From Hamadaea tsunoensis DSM 44101 (GTDB lineage: Bacteria > Actinomycetota > Actinomycetes > Mycobacteriales > Micromonosporaceae), in assembly GCF_000428945.1 (NCBI RefSeq), contig NZ_AUAX01000017.1, forward strand, positions 62,001 through 126,000: 64,000 bases of DNA. The letters are read 5' to 3'. Positions 34,235 through 43,484 of the stretch are shown here, piece after piece. Below the pieces are notes generated by a model. That model saw nothing but the letters and a program-made list of their open reading frames with translations. It was not told the origin of the DNA and searched no databases. Made by a program: the position numbers and the translations under genes. Position 1 is the stretch's first letter. Each line of letters starts with the position of its first letter.

Positions 34235-35575
34235 ATGACGATCAACCGACGTGGGTTCCTGCGGGGCACCGCGGCGTTCGGCACCGCGGCCGCGGCCAGT
34301 GCCTTCCTCGCGGCCTGCGGTTCCGACGACAAGAGCGACAGCCCCAGCGTCTCGGCCAACGACGTCGACGCCGCGCTCGCCGCGGGCGGCACGCTCACGG
34401 TCTGGGCCTGGGAAGGCACCCTGAAGCAGGTCGTCACCGCGTTTCAGGCGAAGTACCCGAAGGTCACCGTCAACCTGGTGAACGCCGGCACCGGCGACAA
34501 GCAGTACACCGCCCTGCAGAACGCGATCTCCGCCGGCTCGGGCGTACCCGACCTGGCCCAGATCGAGTACTACGCGCTGCCGCAGTTCGCCCTCGGCAAG
34601 TCGCTGGTCGACCTCTCCGGCTTCGGCGCGGGCTCGCTCGACGGCACCTTCACCCCCGGCCCGTGGGCGTCGGTGAAGTCCGGCGGTGTCACCTACGGCC
34701 TGCCGATGGACTCCGGCCCCATGGCCCTGTTCTACAACAAGGACGTCTTCGACAAGCACGGCATCACGGTCCCGACGACCTGGGACGAGTACGTCGCCGC
34801 CGCCAAGAAGCTGCACGCGGCCGACCCGAAGGCGTACATCACCAACGACACCGGCGACGCCGGCTTCACCACCAGCATGATCTGGCAGGCCGGCGGCAAG
34901 CCGTTCCAGGTCGACGGCACCAACGTGAAGATCAACCTGGCCGACGACGGCTCCACCAAGTTCGCCGGCCTCTGGCAGCAGCTCATCACCGACAAGCTGA
35001 TCGCGCCGATCTCCAGCTGGAGCGACGCCTGGTACAAGGGCCTCGGCGACGGCTCCATCGCCACCCTGGTCATCGGCGCCTGGATGCCGGCCAACCTCGA
35101 GTCGGGCGTCGCGGCGGCCAACGGCAAGTGGCGGGTCGCGCCGATGCCGCAGTGGACCGCCGGCGGCACCGCGACCGCCGAGAACGGCGGCAGCTCGCTG
35201 GCCATCCCGAAGCTCGGCAAGAACAACGCCCTCGCGTACGCCTTCATGAAGTACGCGACGACCGGCGAAGGCGCGCAGCTGCGTACCGACAACGGCGCGT
35301 TCCCGGCGACCACCGAACAGGTCAACGCCGACGCCTTCAAGAACAAGGAGTTCCCGTACTTCGGCGGCCAGAAGGTCAACGAGGTCCTGGCCCAGGCCGC
35401 CGCGGGCGTAGTCCCCGGCTGGTCCTACCTGCCCTTCCAGGTCTACGCCAACAGCGTCTTCAACGACACCGTAGGCAAGGCCTACGTCTCCAGCACCACC
35501 CTCACCGACGGCCTCAAGTCCTGGCAAGACGCCGCAACAAAGTACGGAAAAGACCAAGGCTTCACTGTGAACTAG
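34235..35575 (+). CDS. Sugar-binding lipoprotein with Tat-like signal, galactoside locus
   Basis: 446-residue family 1 solute-binding protein. The signal peptide has a twin-arginine motif (NRRGFLRG) and a lipobox AFLAAC near residue 28, suggesting Tat export and lipid anchoring. Binding-protein blocks include VVTAFQAKYPKVTV, YGLPMDSGPMALFYNKDVF and MPQWTAGGTATAENGGSSLAIP. Placement after the permeases is typical for actinobacterial galactoside systems. Confidence 0.92.
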   Translation: MTINRRGFLRGTAAFGTAAAASAFLAACGSDDKSDSPSVSANDVDAALAAGGTLTVWAWEGTLKQVVTAFQAKYPKVTVNLVNAGTGDKQYTALQNAISAGSGVPDLAQIEYYALPQFALGKSLVDLSGFGAGSLDGTFTPGPWASVKSGGVTYGLPMDSGPMALFYNKDVFDKHGITVPTTWDEYVAAAKKLHAADPKAYITNDTGDAGFTTSMIWQAGGKPFQVDGTNVKINLADDGSTKFAGLWQQLITDKLIAPISSWSDAWYKGLGDGSIATLVIGAWMPANLESGVAAANGKWRVAPMPQWTAGGTATAENGGSSLAIPKLGKNNALAYAFMKYATTGEGAQLRTDNGAFPATTEQVNADAFKNKEFPYFGGQKVNEVLAQAAAGVVPGWSYLPFQVYANSVFNDTVGKAYVSSTTLTDGLKSWQDAATKYGKDQGFTVN

Positions 35576-35765
35576 TCGGCGGTTGCGCTTCAACCATCGA
35601 TGGTTGCTTCCCCCGGGGGTCTATTCCCCCGGTGGTTGCGGCCATCGATGGGCGCGCTTCCGTCAGGTGGTTGCGGCCGCGGGTGGTCCATTCCCCCGAT
35701 GGTTGCTGCGAAGGTTATTGCCCGTTCGCCCTTCGGGCGAGACGAGGGCACTCGGCCCTTATGCA
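35576..35765. repeat. Degenerate TGGTTGC repeat region
   Basis: Between the binding-protein and GH42 genes, the motif (cccccg)(g/a)tggttgc recurs four or five times (about 35592-35710). Embedded palindromes aaccatcgatggtt (35592-35605) and ccatcgatgg (35642-35651) could serve as regulator sites. No gene is supported here. Confidence 0.55.
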
Positions 35766-35826
35766 ACGTCCGGCAGCACAAGATCCTCAAACGCTTCGCG
35801 CTTGCGGATCTTGCACTGCCGGACGT
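35766..35826. repeat. Long intergenic hairpin, CAAGATC family (4)
   Basis: 21-nt arms at 35766-35786 and 35806-35826 pair with only two internal mismatches; the 19-nt loop can pair weakly too. The arms contain acaagatcc and ggatcttgc. It lies 56 bp before the GH42 start, so it would sit in the leader and could attenuate or process the operon transcript. Confidence 0.75.
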
Positions 35827-35881
35827 CGCGGCCGACTGTGGGGGCCAAGACGTGTAGGAAATCTGTGAGTGGAGAAGGACT

Positions 35882-37918
35882 GTGACTGCTCCGCAGTGGT
35901 TGCGCCGGCCGGCGGGCGCCGCGCCGCGTATTTCGTTCGGTGCCGACTACAACCCGGAGCAGTGGCCGCGCGAGGTGTGGCTGGAGGACGTACGCCTCAT
36001 GCGTGAGGCCGATGTGGACGTCGTCTCGGTCGGCATCTTCTCCTGGGCGAAGATCCAGCCGACGGCCGACGAGTGGCGCTTCGAATGGCTGGACGAGGTG
36101 CTGGACCTGTTGCACGCCAACGGGATCGGCGTCGATCTGGCGACCGCGACCGCTTCGCCGCCGCCGTGGCTGACCGCCCGGCACCCGGAGATCCTGCCGG
36201 TGAACGCGCAGGGCGAGACCGTGTGGCCGGGCGGCCGGCAGCACTGGCGGCCCACCTCGCCGGTGTTCCGGCGGTACTCCCTGGCCCTCGTCGACAGGAT
36301 CGCCACCCGGTACGCCGACCATCCGGCCCTTGTCGCCTGGCATGTGTCGAACGAACTGGGCTGTCACAACGTCTACGACTACTCCGACGACGCCGCCCGC
36401 GCCTTCCGGGACTGGCTGCGCGAGCGTTACACGACGATCGACGCGCTCAACCACGCCTGGGGAACGGCGTTCTGGTCCCAGCAGTACGCCGATTTCGCCG
36501 AGATCCTGCCCCCTCGGCTGGCCGCGACGCACCCGAATCCGACGCAGCAGCTGGATTTCAAGCGGTTCTCCGACGATGCGCTGCGCGCGTACCTGCGGGC
36601 GGAGCGTGATGTCCTGCGGCGGCACACCCCGGACGTCCCCGTCACCACGAACTTCATGATCATGGGGGAGACGAAGGGGATGAACTACGCGGGCTGGCCC
36701 GCCGACGTCGACTTCGTGTCCAACGACCACTACGTCCTGCCGGGGCCGCAGGCGCAGGACGAGCTCTCCTTCTCGGCCAACCTGACCGGCAACATCGCGG
36801 GCGGCCGGCCCTGGTTCCTCATGGAGCATTCGACCAGCGCCGTGAACTGGCAGCCGGTGAACGTGTCGAAGAAGCCCGGCGAGCTGGTCCGCGACTCGCT
36901 GACGCACGTCGCGCACGGGGCCGACGCGGTCTGCTTCTTCCAGTGGCGTCAGTCGGCGGCGGGCGCCGAGAAGTACCACTCGGCCATGGTCCCGCACGCC
37001 GGTCCGGACAGCGCCGTCTTCCGCTCGGTCACCCGGCTCGGCGCGACCCTGCGCGACCTCGCGCCGGTCGCCGGGGCGGTCCGCGAGAAGGCGCCGGCCG
37101 CCATCGTCTTCGACTGGGAATCCTGGTGGGCCGCCGAGGCCGACTCGCACCCCACCAACCGGATCAATTACCGGCAGGAGGCGCTGGACTGGTACAGCGC
37201 CTTCCTCAACCTCGGCATCCGCGCGGACGTCGTGCCCCACGGCGCGCCGCTGGGCGAGTACGCCCTCGTCGTCGCGCCCATGCTGCACATGCTCAGCGCG
37301 GCGGCGGCCAAGGAACTGCGTACCTATGCCGAAGCCGGGGGCCACCTGGTCACGACCTACTTCTCCGGCGTCGTCGACGAGCACGACCACATCTGGCTCG
37401 GCGGCTACCCGGGCGCGCTGCGCGACCTGCTCGGCATCCGGGTCGAGGAGTTCGCGCCGCTGCTCGACGCCGAGATCGTCCGGCTCGACAACGGCCTGAC
37501 CGGCACGACGTGGTCCGAGCGGGTCGACACCGCCGACGACGTCTCGGCGCTCGCCCGCTACACCAGCGGCGACCTCGCCGGATATCCCGCGGTCACCCGC
37601 CGCGTCGCCGATGCGGGCTCCGCGGCGTACGTCTCCACCCGGCTCGGCACCGCGGGACTCACCCGCGTGCTGGGTGACCTGGCCGCCGCGGCGGGTCTCG
37701 CGAGTGACCTGCCCGCGTCCGTCCGCGGCCAGGTCGAGCTGGTGGTACGCCGAAACGGCGACGCCCGGTACGCCTTCCTGATCAACCGGACGGCGCGGCC
37801 GGTGACCGTCGCCGGTGTCGCCGGACGGCCGCTGCTCGGCCGGGTCGCCGGGGGAGTGGTGGAACTCGAACCGCGTGGCGTCGCCGTGCTGCACTGCGCC
37901 CCGACACCGGCTCCCTGA
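35882..37918 (+). CDS. GH42 beta-galactosidase
   Basis: 678-residue cytoplasmic enzyme. GH42 hallmarks: N-terminal FGADYNPEQWPREVWLEDVRLM, the acid/base region WHVSNELGCHN (Glu near residue 158) and the nucleophile region FLMEHSTSAVNW (Glu near 318). The trimerisation and C-terminal beta domains follow. GTG start behind GAAGGA. It hydrolyses terminal beta-galactosides, here probably short galacto-oligosaccharides brought in by the preceding ABC importer. Confidence 0.93.
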   Translation: MTAPQWLRRPAGAAPRISFGADYNPEQWPREVWLEDVRLMREADVDVVSVGIFSWAKIQPTADEWRFEWLDEVLDLLHANGIGVDLATATASPPPWLTARHPEILPVNAQGETVWPGGRQHWRPTSPVFRRYSLALVDRIATRYADHPALVAWHVSNELGCHNVYDYSDDAARAFRDWLRERYTTIDALNHAWGTAFWSQQYADFAEILPPRLAATHPNPTQQLDFKRFSDDALRAYLRAERDVLRRHTPDVPVTTNFMIMGETKGMNYAGWPADVDFVSNDHYVLPGPQAQDELSFSANLTGNIAGGRPWFLMEHSTSAVNWQPVNVSKKPGELVRDSLTHVAHGADAVCFFQWRQSAAGAEKYHSAMVPHAGPDSAVFRSVTRLGATLRDLAPVAGAVREKAPAAIVFDWESWWAAEADSHPTNRINYRQEALDWYSAFLNLGIRADVVPHGAPLGEYALVVAPMLHMLSAAAAKELRTYAEAGGHLVTTYFSGVVDEHDHIWLGGYPGALRDLLGIRVEEFAPLLDAEIVRLDNGLTGTTWSERVDTADDVSALARYTSGDLAGYPAVTRRVADAGSAAYVSTRLGTAGLTRVLGDLAAAAGLASDLPASVRGQVELVVRRNGDARYAFLINRTARPVTVAGVAGRPLLGRVAGGVVELEPRGVAVLHCAPTPAP

Positions 37919-38024
37919 CCGGCGTCGAGCCCGGCCTGTACCAGGGCGCGCGTCCCAGCCTCCGGCGGGCGGAGCGCGCCCGGTCGCGGCTGCGGCAGAC
38001 GATGTAGGGCCGGGTCGGCCGGCG

Positions 38025-39557
38025 TCAGGGCAGGGCGGCGATGGCCGCCGCGACGCCCGCGAGGGTGATCGCCGCCGCGGCGACGATCGGCGTCGTTCTG
38101 CCCGTGAGCCGGCCGAAACGCCCTTGCAGCAACGACAGCAGCCGGTCGCCGGCCCGGGCGAGCAGCAGGCCGATGCCGGTGAGAGCGGCGGCCATCCCGG
38201 CGCCGTACGCGACCACGAGCAGGACGCCGTACCAGGCCCGGTGGAGGGCGGCGGCGCCGAGCAGGACGACCACGGCCGACGGGCTGGGCGTCAGGCCGCC
38301 GGCGATGCCCATCGCGACGATGGTCCGCCGGCTCGGGGCGGTCGTCGTGGAGACGTGGGGCGCGGCTTCGGGCGGATCGAGCACGGCGACGGTCCCCGCT
38401 TCGTGATGGCCTTCTCCGCGGTCGTGCTCCCCGTGCTCATGACCGTGCGGGTGGTCATGACCGTGCCCGTGGTCGCTCCCGTGCGAGTGGCCCTGCTCGT
38501 GCGAGTGTCCGTGCCCGTGCGAGTGTCCGTGCCCGTGCGAGTGGCCGTGCGTGTGACCACTGTGGTCGGACCGCAGCGCGCGCCGTAGGAGCGCGAGGCC
38601 GACCGTGGCGAGGATGGCCCCGTTCGCCACACCGAGCCACCGGTACAGCGACTGCGGCGCGACGGCGTACGAGGCGGTGATCAGCAGGCCGAGCAGGAGG
38701 ACGCCCGCCGTGTGGGTCACGGTCACCGTCCCGGCCACCGCGAGGGCCTGGCGGCGCCGCCCGCGCCGCCCGATCAGGTAGGCCGCCATCACCGTCTTGC
38801 CGTGGCCGGGCGCCAGCGCGTGCCCGGCCCCGAGGACCATCGCCACCAGCATCAGGAGTACGCCGAGGCCGAAGCCGAGCCGCCGGTGTCCGACCAGGTC
38901 GGTGAACCAGCCGGTGAGCCGGTCGAGGCCGGGGATCGCGGCGGCGACGGGCGGCAGGGCGGCGGTCGTCCCGGTCCCGGTGGTGTCGACGGTCAGGTGC
39001 GCGTCACGCTGGTCGAGTCCCGCGTCCAGGCCGCCCGGCGGGTACGCGGTGAGCCGCCGGGAGATCCCGGTGGCCGGAGTGTCGGCGGAGGAGATCGGGA
39101 TTCCGTCGCCGGTCGCGGTCATCTCGTGCCAGCCGATCCGGCCCGGTTCGGCGCCGTTGTGGACGGTGATCGCGCTGCGGGTGCGCACCTCGGCCGGTGC
39201 GGTCATGGCACAGGTGAGCCGCAGGGTCGGCAGACCCGCCACGCCCGCCGGGAAGGTCAACGCGACCGGCCGGGCGGACAGGCCGACGCGCCGGCCGTCG
39301 ATCGTCAGCACGACGTCGGCCGCCAGGGCCGAGCAGGTGCGGGCGGCGTACGCCGGATCGCGGGTGAGCGGCTGCTCGGTGACGGTCGGCAGTTCGGCCA
39401 GGTCGAGCACGAAGTCGATGTCCACCCGGGAGGCCGAGACGCGGATGCCGGCGTACGTGTTGACGGTGAAGTTCCCCAGCGGATGGGCGGTCGCGGGACC
39501 GGCCCAGCCGAGCAGGATCCCGATCGCCGTCAGGGAGAGGAAGAGCAGCCGCTTCAT
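38025..39557 (-). CDS. NicO/RcnA-like nickel-cobalt transporter with N-terminal exported domain
   Basis: 510 residues. Signal-like N-terminus (MKRLLFLSLTAIGILLGWAGPATA), then a beta-rich extracytoplasmic domain (about 25-215) and a NicO-type membrane domain. The latter has the metal-motif helix GAGHALAPGHGKTVMAAYLIG, a long cytoplasmic His-rich loop (about 330-395, repeats of HGHSHGHG) and the second motif GLTPSPSAVVVLLGA. Such proteins move Ni or Co. The start overlaps the stop of the upstream TPR gene (ATGA). This set (NicO with exported domain, TPR, DUF4331) recurs as a group in actinobacteria as far as I recall. Confidence 0.88.
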   Translation of the reverse strand: MKRLLFLSLTAIGILLGWAGPATAHPLGNFTVNTYAGIRVSASRVDIDFVLDLAELPTVTEQPLTRDPAYAARTCSALAADVVLTIDGRRVGLSARPVALTFPAGVAGLPTLRLTCAMTAPAEVRTRSAITVHNGAEPGRIGWHEMTATGDGIPISSADTPATGISRRLTAYPPGGLDAGLDQRDAHLTVDTTGTGTTAALPPVAAAIPGLDRLTGWFTDLVGHRRLGFGLGVLLMLVAMVLGAGHALAPGHGKTVMAAYLIGRRGRRRQALAVAGTVTVTHTAGVLLLGLLITASYAVAPQSLYRWLGVANGAILATVGLALLRRALRSDHSGHTHGHSHGHGHSHGHGHSHEQGHSHGSDHGHGHDHPHGHEHGEHDRGEGHHEAGTVAVLDPPEAAPHVSTTTAPSRRTIVAMGIAGGLTPSPSAVVVLLGAAALHRAWYGVLLVVAYGAGMAAALTGIGLLLARAGDRLLSLLQGRFGRLTGRTTPIVAAAAITLAGVAAAIAALP

Positions 39558-40858
39558 GCCGCACCGCCGAGGGACCGCAGGGTCGACTGGGCGGCGGCCG
39601 CGTACCGCGGGGAGAAGTGGGGGTTGGTACGCAACGCCGCCGCCAGGTCGGCTCGGGCACCGGACCTGTCGCCCAGGGCCAGCCGGATCTCGCCCCGGTG
39701 GAAGTGCGCCAGCGCGTCGGTCGTGCCGAGGCTGAGTGCCCGGTCGGCCAGCGGCAGCGCCTCCCGGTCGCGGCCGGCGGCGTGCAGCGCCCACGCGTAC
39801 GCGTCGGCGACCTGGTTCGAGCTGCGGCCGGCGTACAGGGCGCGGGCCTCGGTCGTGACGTCGGTGCCCCGGTCGGCGTAGTACAGGACGAAGTCGATGT
39901 CGCTGGGCTGGTGCTGCGCGACCGCCAGCCGGTGGGCCGCCTCGACGAGCGCGTACGCCTGGTCGGCCGCACTCTGGTCGCCTGCGGCTGTCAGGGCGTC
40001 GCCGAGTTGGACGGCGTACGCGGGAAGGGGTTGCAGGGCGATCGCAGCCCGCAGGTCGGCCGCGGCGCCGGACAGGTCGCCCTGGGCCGCCCGGATGCGA
40101 CCGCGCACGGCGAGCAGGCCGGCGTTCGACGGCGCGCGGCTGAGCCCCGCGTCGGCCTCGGTACGCGCGGCGGCCGGGTCCCCGCGGTTGAAGGCGAGTT
40201 CGGCGAGGTGGGTGTACGCGAAGGCCTCGTCGGCGGGGTTCTCGGCGACCTGCAGCGCCTGCCGCATCAGGCCGGCAGCCCGGTCGATCTGGCCGCGCAG
40301 CTCGAACGTGTAGGAGGCGCGGGCGAAGGAGGTGGTGTCGGGCCGCAGGTCGACCATCTTCTGGACGTCGGCGAACGCCTCGTCGTAGTGGCCGGTCTCG
40401 ATCAGCCCGTCGGCGAGGATCCCGTACGCGTCGGCGGAGTACGCGTCCGCGGCGACGGCGGCCCGCGCGTGCGTGACGGCGTCGCCGAAGCGGTGCTGGG
40501 CGGCCGACAGCGCGGCCTGGCCGGTGAGCGCGGCGGCGTTGCCGGCGGGCTCGACTTCGAGGGACCGGTCGAGCGCGGCGGCCGCCTGCGTGTAGTGGGC
40601 CGGGTCGCCGGTGATCCGACCCAGCTGCACGTACGCCATGCCCAGCGCCGCCCAGCCGGTCCAGTCGCGCGGAGCGTCGTCCAGGTGCCGCCGCGTACGC
40701 TCGGCGAACCGTTCCAGGTCGGCGGCGGGGTCGACGACCGCCGCCGCCGTCGTCGCCGGACGGTCGCCGTGGTGCCGCAGGGCGATGCCGGCGGTGACGG
40801 TGAGGCCGGCGGCCAGGGCCACGACGATGATCGGTGTGCGGAGGGCCATGCCCGGCAC
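39554..40858 (-). CDS. Tetratricopeptide-repeat protein, membrane-anchored
   Basis: 434 residues: one N-terminal hydrophobic segment (PIIVVALAAGLTVTAGIAL), then about nine TPR-like helical hairpins to the end (for example AVQLGDALTAAGDQSAADQAYALVEAAHRL). Probably an exported scaffold anchored by its N-terminus. Start GTG at 40858 or ATG at 40849. Its stop overlaps the NicO start, and it is divergent from the DUF4331 gene, so the three genes likely act together. Confidence 0.85.
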   Translation of the reverse strand: MPGMALRTPIIVVALAAGLTVTAGIALRHHGDRPATTAAAVVDPAADLERFAERTRRHLDDAPRDWTGWAALGMAYVQLGRITGDPAHYTQAAAALDRSLEVEPAGNAAALTGQAALSAAQHRFGDAVTHARAAVAADAYSADAYGILADGLIETGHYDEAFADVQKMVDLRPDTTSFARASYTFELRGQIDRAAGLMRQALQVAENPADEAFAYTHLAELAFNRGDPAAARTEADAGLSRAPSNAGLLAVRGRIRAAQGDLSGAAADLRAAIALQPLPAYAVQLGDALTAAGDQSAADQAYALVEAAHRLAVAQHQPSDIDFVLYYADRGTDVTTEARALYAGRSSNQVADAYAWALHAAGRDREALPLADRALSLGTTDALAHFHRGEIRLALGDRSGARADLAAALRTNPHFSPRYAAAAQSTLRSLGGAA

Positions 40859-40992
40859 AACGCCGCATGGATCATCCAGACACGGGTCTAAAAAAGTCGC
40901 TTAAACGGGCAATCCGGGCGTTGATTGGGTACGAATGATCCGGACAAGGTGCGGTATTCCATCGCATCCCGGACACCATGGGGGAGCAACCC

Positions 40993-42384
40993 TTGCGGAA
41001 GATCGGACTCAAGAAGGCCGCGCTCGGCGTGGTCGCGCTCGCTGTCGCCGGCAGCGGGCTCGCGACGCTCGCACCGAGCGCGGGCGTCGCGTCCTCGCAC
41101 CGTGAAGCGCCGCTCATCGCCGGCACACCGAAGCTCGACAACACCGACCTGTACGCCTTCGTCAGCCCGGACAAGCCGGACTCCGTCACGATGCTGGCGA
41201 ACTGGACTCCCTTCGAGGAGCCCAACGGCGGCCCGAACTTCTACCCGTTCGCGGTCGACGCCGCGCACGACATCAATATCGACAACAACGGTGACGCCCG
41301 GCCGGACATCACCTACAGGTGGCAGTTCACCAGCCGCTACAAGAACCCGAACACGTTCCTCTACAACACCGGGCCGGTCACCTCGCTGACCGACCCGGAC
41401 CTGAACTTCACCCAGACCTACACCCTCACGAGGATCACCCGGACGGGGGTGAAGGTCCTCGCCCAGGGCAAGGTCGCACCGTCGTTCACCGGCAAGGCGT
41501 CGATGCCGAACTACGGCGCGCTGGCGCAGCAGGCGGTCACCCCGCTGCCCGGCGGCGGCAAGAGCTTCGCCGGCCAGGCCGACGACCCGTTCTTCCTCGA
41601 CCTGCGCGTGTTCGACCTGCTCTACGGCGGCAACCTGACCGAGCTCGGCCACGACACCCTGGCCGGCTACAACGTGAACACCATCGCCCTGCAGGTACCC
41701 AAGTCGGACCTGGCGCTGCGGGGCAACGTGTCGCGCAACCCGGTCGTCGGCATCTGGACCACGACCTCCCGCGAGTCGGTCGACGTCCACCACGCCGAGC
41801 ACTTCGGCCACGGCCTGCAGCAGGTCTCCCGCCTCGGCATGCCGCTGGTGAACGAGGTCGTCATCCCGGTCGGCCGCAAGAACGAGTTCAACGCCACCCG
41901 GCCGGCCGACGACGCGAAGTTCCTCCCGTACGTCAGCAGCCCGGAGGTCCCCAAGCTGGTCAAGGCGATCTACGGCATCCCGGCCCCGGCCGCGCCCCGC
42001 AAGGACCTGATCGAGGTCTTCCTCACCGGCGTCTGCAAGGCCTGCGGGCCGGTCCAGGCCGACCTCAACTCCCAGCTGCTCAACAAGGACGTCGTCAAGA
42101 GCTGGTTCAAGCCGAGCGAGCAGCTGCGGCTCAACATGGGCGTCGCGCCCGCGGCCCAGCCGAACCGGATGGGCGTCCTCGGCGGCGACCTCGCCGGCTT
42201 CCCCAACGGGCGCCGGCTCGGTGACGACGTCATCGACATCACCCTGCAGGCCGCCGAGGGCATCCTGCTCCCCGGCGCGCCGGCCGTCGTCGGCACTCTC
42301 GGCGACAAGGTCAACGCCAACGACCACGCGTTCCAGGGCGGCTTCCCGTACGTGAGCCTGCCGAACATGGACAGCGTCAACTAG
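40993..42384 (+). CDS. Secreted DUF4331 protein
   Basis: 463 residues from TTG at 40993, which sits 7 bases after GGGGAG and puts a signal peptide (KIGLKKAALGVVALAVAGSGLATLA) at the N-terminus; an in-frame ATG at 40978 is the alternative. The mature protein begins SSHREAPLIAGTPKLDNTDLYAF, the DUF4331 signature. Later blocks are TYRWQFTSRY and HHAEHFGHGLQQVSRLGMPLVNEVV. One CKACG pair near residue 350 could be a disulphide. Function unknown; context suggests extracytoplasmic metal handling with the NicO transporter. Confidence 0.88.
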   Translation: MRKIGLKKAALGVVALAVAGSGLATLAPSAGVASSHREAPLIAGTPKLDNTDLYAFVSPDKPDSVTMLANWTPFEEPNGGPNFYPFAVDAAHDINIDNNGDARPDITYRWQFTSRYKNPNTFLYNTGPVTSLTDPDLNFTQTYTLTRITRTGVKVLAQGKVAPSFTGKASMPNYGALAQQAVTPLPGGGKSFAGQADDPFFLDLRVFDLLYGGNLTELGHDTLAGYNVNTIALQVPKSDLALRGNVSRNPVVGIWTTTSRESVDVHHAEHFGHGLQQVSRLGMPLVNEVVIPVGRKNEFNATRPADDAKFLPYVSSPEVPKLVKAIYGIPAPAAPRKDLIEVFLTGVCKACGPVQADLNSQLLNKDVVKSWFKPSEQLRLNMGVAPAAQPNRMGVLGGDLAGFPNGRRLGDDVIDITLQAAEGILLPGAPAVVGTLGDKVNANDHAFQGGFPYVSLPNMDSVN

Positions 42385-42397
42385 TACGCGATCACGG

Positions 42398-42437
42398 AGG
42401 GCTCAGGGCCGGACGGCTCTGGGCCCTTCTTCATTTC
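42398..42437 (+). terminator. Rho-independent-type terminator after DUF4331 gene
   Basis: agggctcagggcc (42398-42410) pairs with ggctctgggccct (42415-42427) with one bulge-like offset, loop ggac, followed by tcttcattt. Confidence 0.7.
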
Positions 42438-42506
42438 CTGTGACGCCCTTCTCCGCCGGACGTGACGGCGACCGGGCCCGCGGCCGCGGGGTGAGAAGAT
42501 GGCGAG

Positions 42507-43472
42507 GTGACGGCAGGGGACAACGACATCGAGCAGGCGGCCGTGGTGCTGCGCGACGGGGGCCTGGTGGCCTTCCCGACCGAGACGGTCTACGGGTTGG
42601 GCGCGGACGCCGAGAACCCGGCCGCGGTCGGGCGCATCTTCCAGGCCAAGGGCCGCCCGCCCACCCATCCCCTGATCGTGCACCTGGCCGGGCTCGAACA
42701 GCTGGAAGACTGGGTGAAAGAGGTCCCGGCGACCGCATGGCAACTGGCCGAACGGTTCTGGCCGGGCCCGCTGACCCTCGTCCTGCAGCGCGGTCCCCGG
42801 GTGCCCCTGGAGGCGACCGGTGGTCTGGAGACGGTCGCCATCCGGGTGCCGGATCATCCGGTCGCCCTGGAGCTGCTGTCCGCCTTCGGCGGCGGCGTGG
42901 CGGCACCGTCGGCGAACCGCTTCGGTTCGGTCAGCCCCACCACGGCCGAGCACGTACGCGCCGAACTCGGGGACGCCGTCGACTTCATCCTCGACGGCGG
43001 AGCGTGCCAGGTCGGTGTCGAGTCGACCATCGTCGACGTCGTCGGCGACCGGCCCAGCGTCCTGCGGCCCGGCGGGGTGACGCGCGAGGACCTCGAAGAA
43101 GCGCTGGGCCACCACCTCGACGTGCCGGCGACCAGCCGCGTACGGGTGCCGGGCCAGCATCCGTCGCACTACGCGCCCCGGGCCCAGGTCGTTCTCGTCG
43201 AACCCGATCAGGTGGCCGCCGAAGCCGACCTCGCCCGGCAGTCCGGCCGGCGGGTGGGCGTACTCCTGCCCGCATCCCTTGCCGGGCCGGTCGACGCGTA
43301 CGCGGTGATCGCGGTTCCGGACTCGATGCCCGCCTACGCCCGCGGCCTGTACGGGTTCCTGCGCGAGCTGGACGGGCGGGGCTGCGACCTCATCATCGCC
43401 AGCCTGCCGGTCGAGCAGGGGCTCGGGCTGGCGATCGCCAACCGGCTGCGCCGGGCCGCGGGACCCCGGTGA
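42507..43472 (+). CDS. tsaC: L-threonylcarbamoyladenylate synthase (TsaC/Sua5)
   Basis: Makes threonylcarbamoyl-AMP from threonine, bicarbonate and ATP for the t6A37 modification of ANN-decoding tRNAs. 321 residues with the YrdC domain (VAFPTETVYGLGADA, KGRPPTHPLIVHL, FWPGPLTLVL, APSANRFGSVSPT, STIVDV) and the C-terminal Sua5 domain (GQHPSHYAPRAQVV), so it is the long Sua5 form. GTG start. It is not in the usual prmC-rho-region context here. Confidence 0.93.
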   Translation: MTAGDNDIEQAAVVLRDGGLVAFPTETVYGLGADAENPAAVGRIFQAKGRPPTHPLIVHLAGLEQLEDWVKEVPATAWQLAERFWPGPLTLVLQRGPRVPLEATGGLETVAIRVPDHPVALELLSAFGGGVAAPSANRFGSVSPTTAEHVRAELGDAVDFILDGGACQVGVESTIVDVVGDRPSVLRPGGVTREDLEEALGHHLDVPATSRVRVPGQHPSHYAPRAQVVLVEPDQVAAEADLARQSGRRVGVLLPASLAGPVDAYAVIAVPDSMPAYARGLYGFLRELDGRGCDLIIASLPVEQGLGLAIANRLRRAAGPR

Positions 43473-43484
43473 GCGCCGGCGATC

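Noticed and set aside
38394-38560. Tandem DNA repeat in the NicO gene as independent element
   Set aside because: It simply encodes the His-rich metal-binding loop of the transporter.
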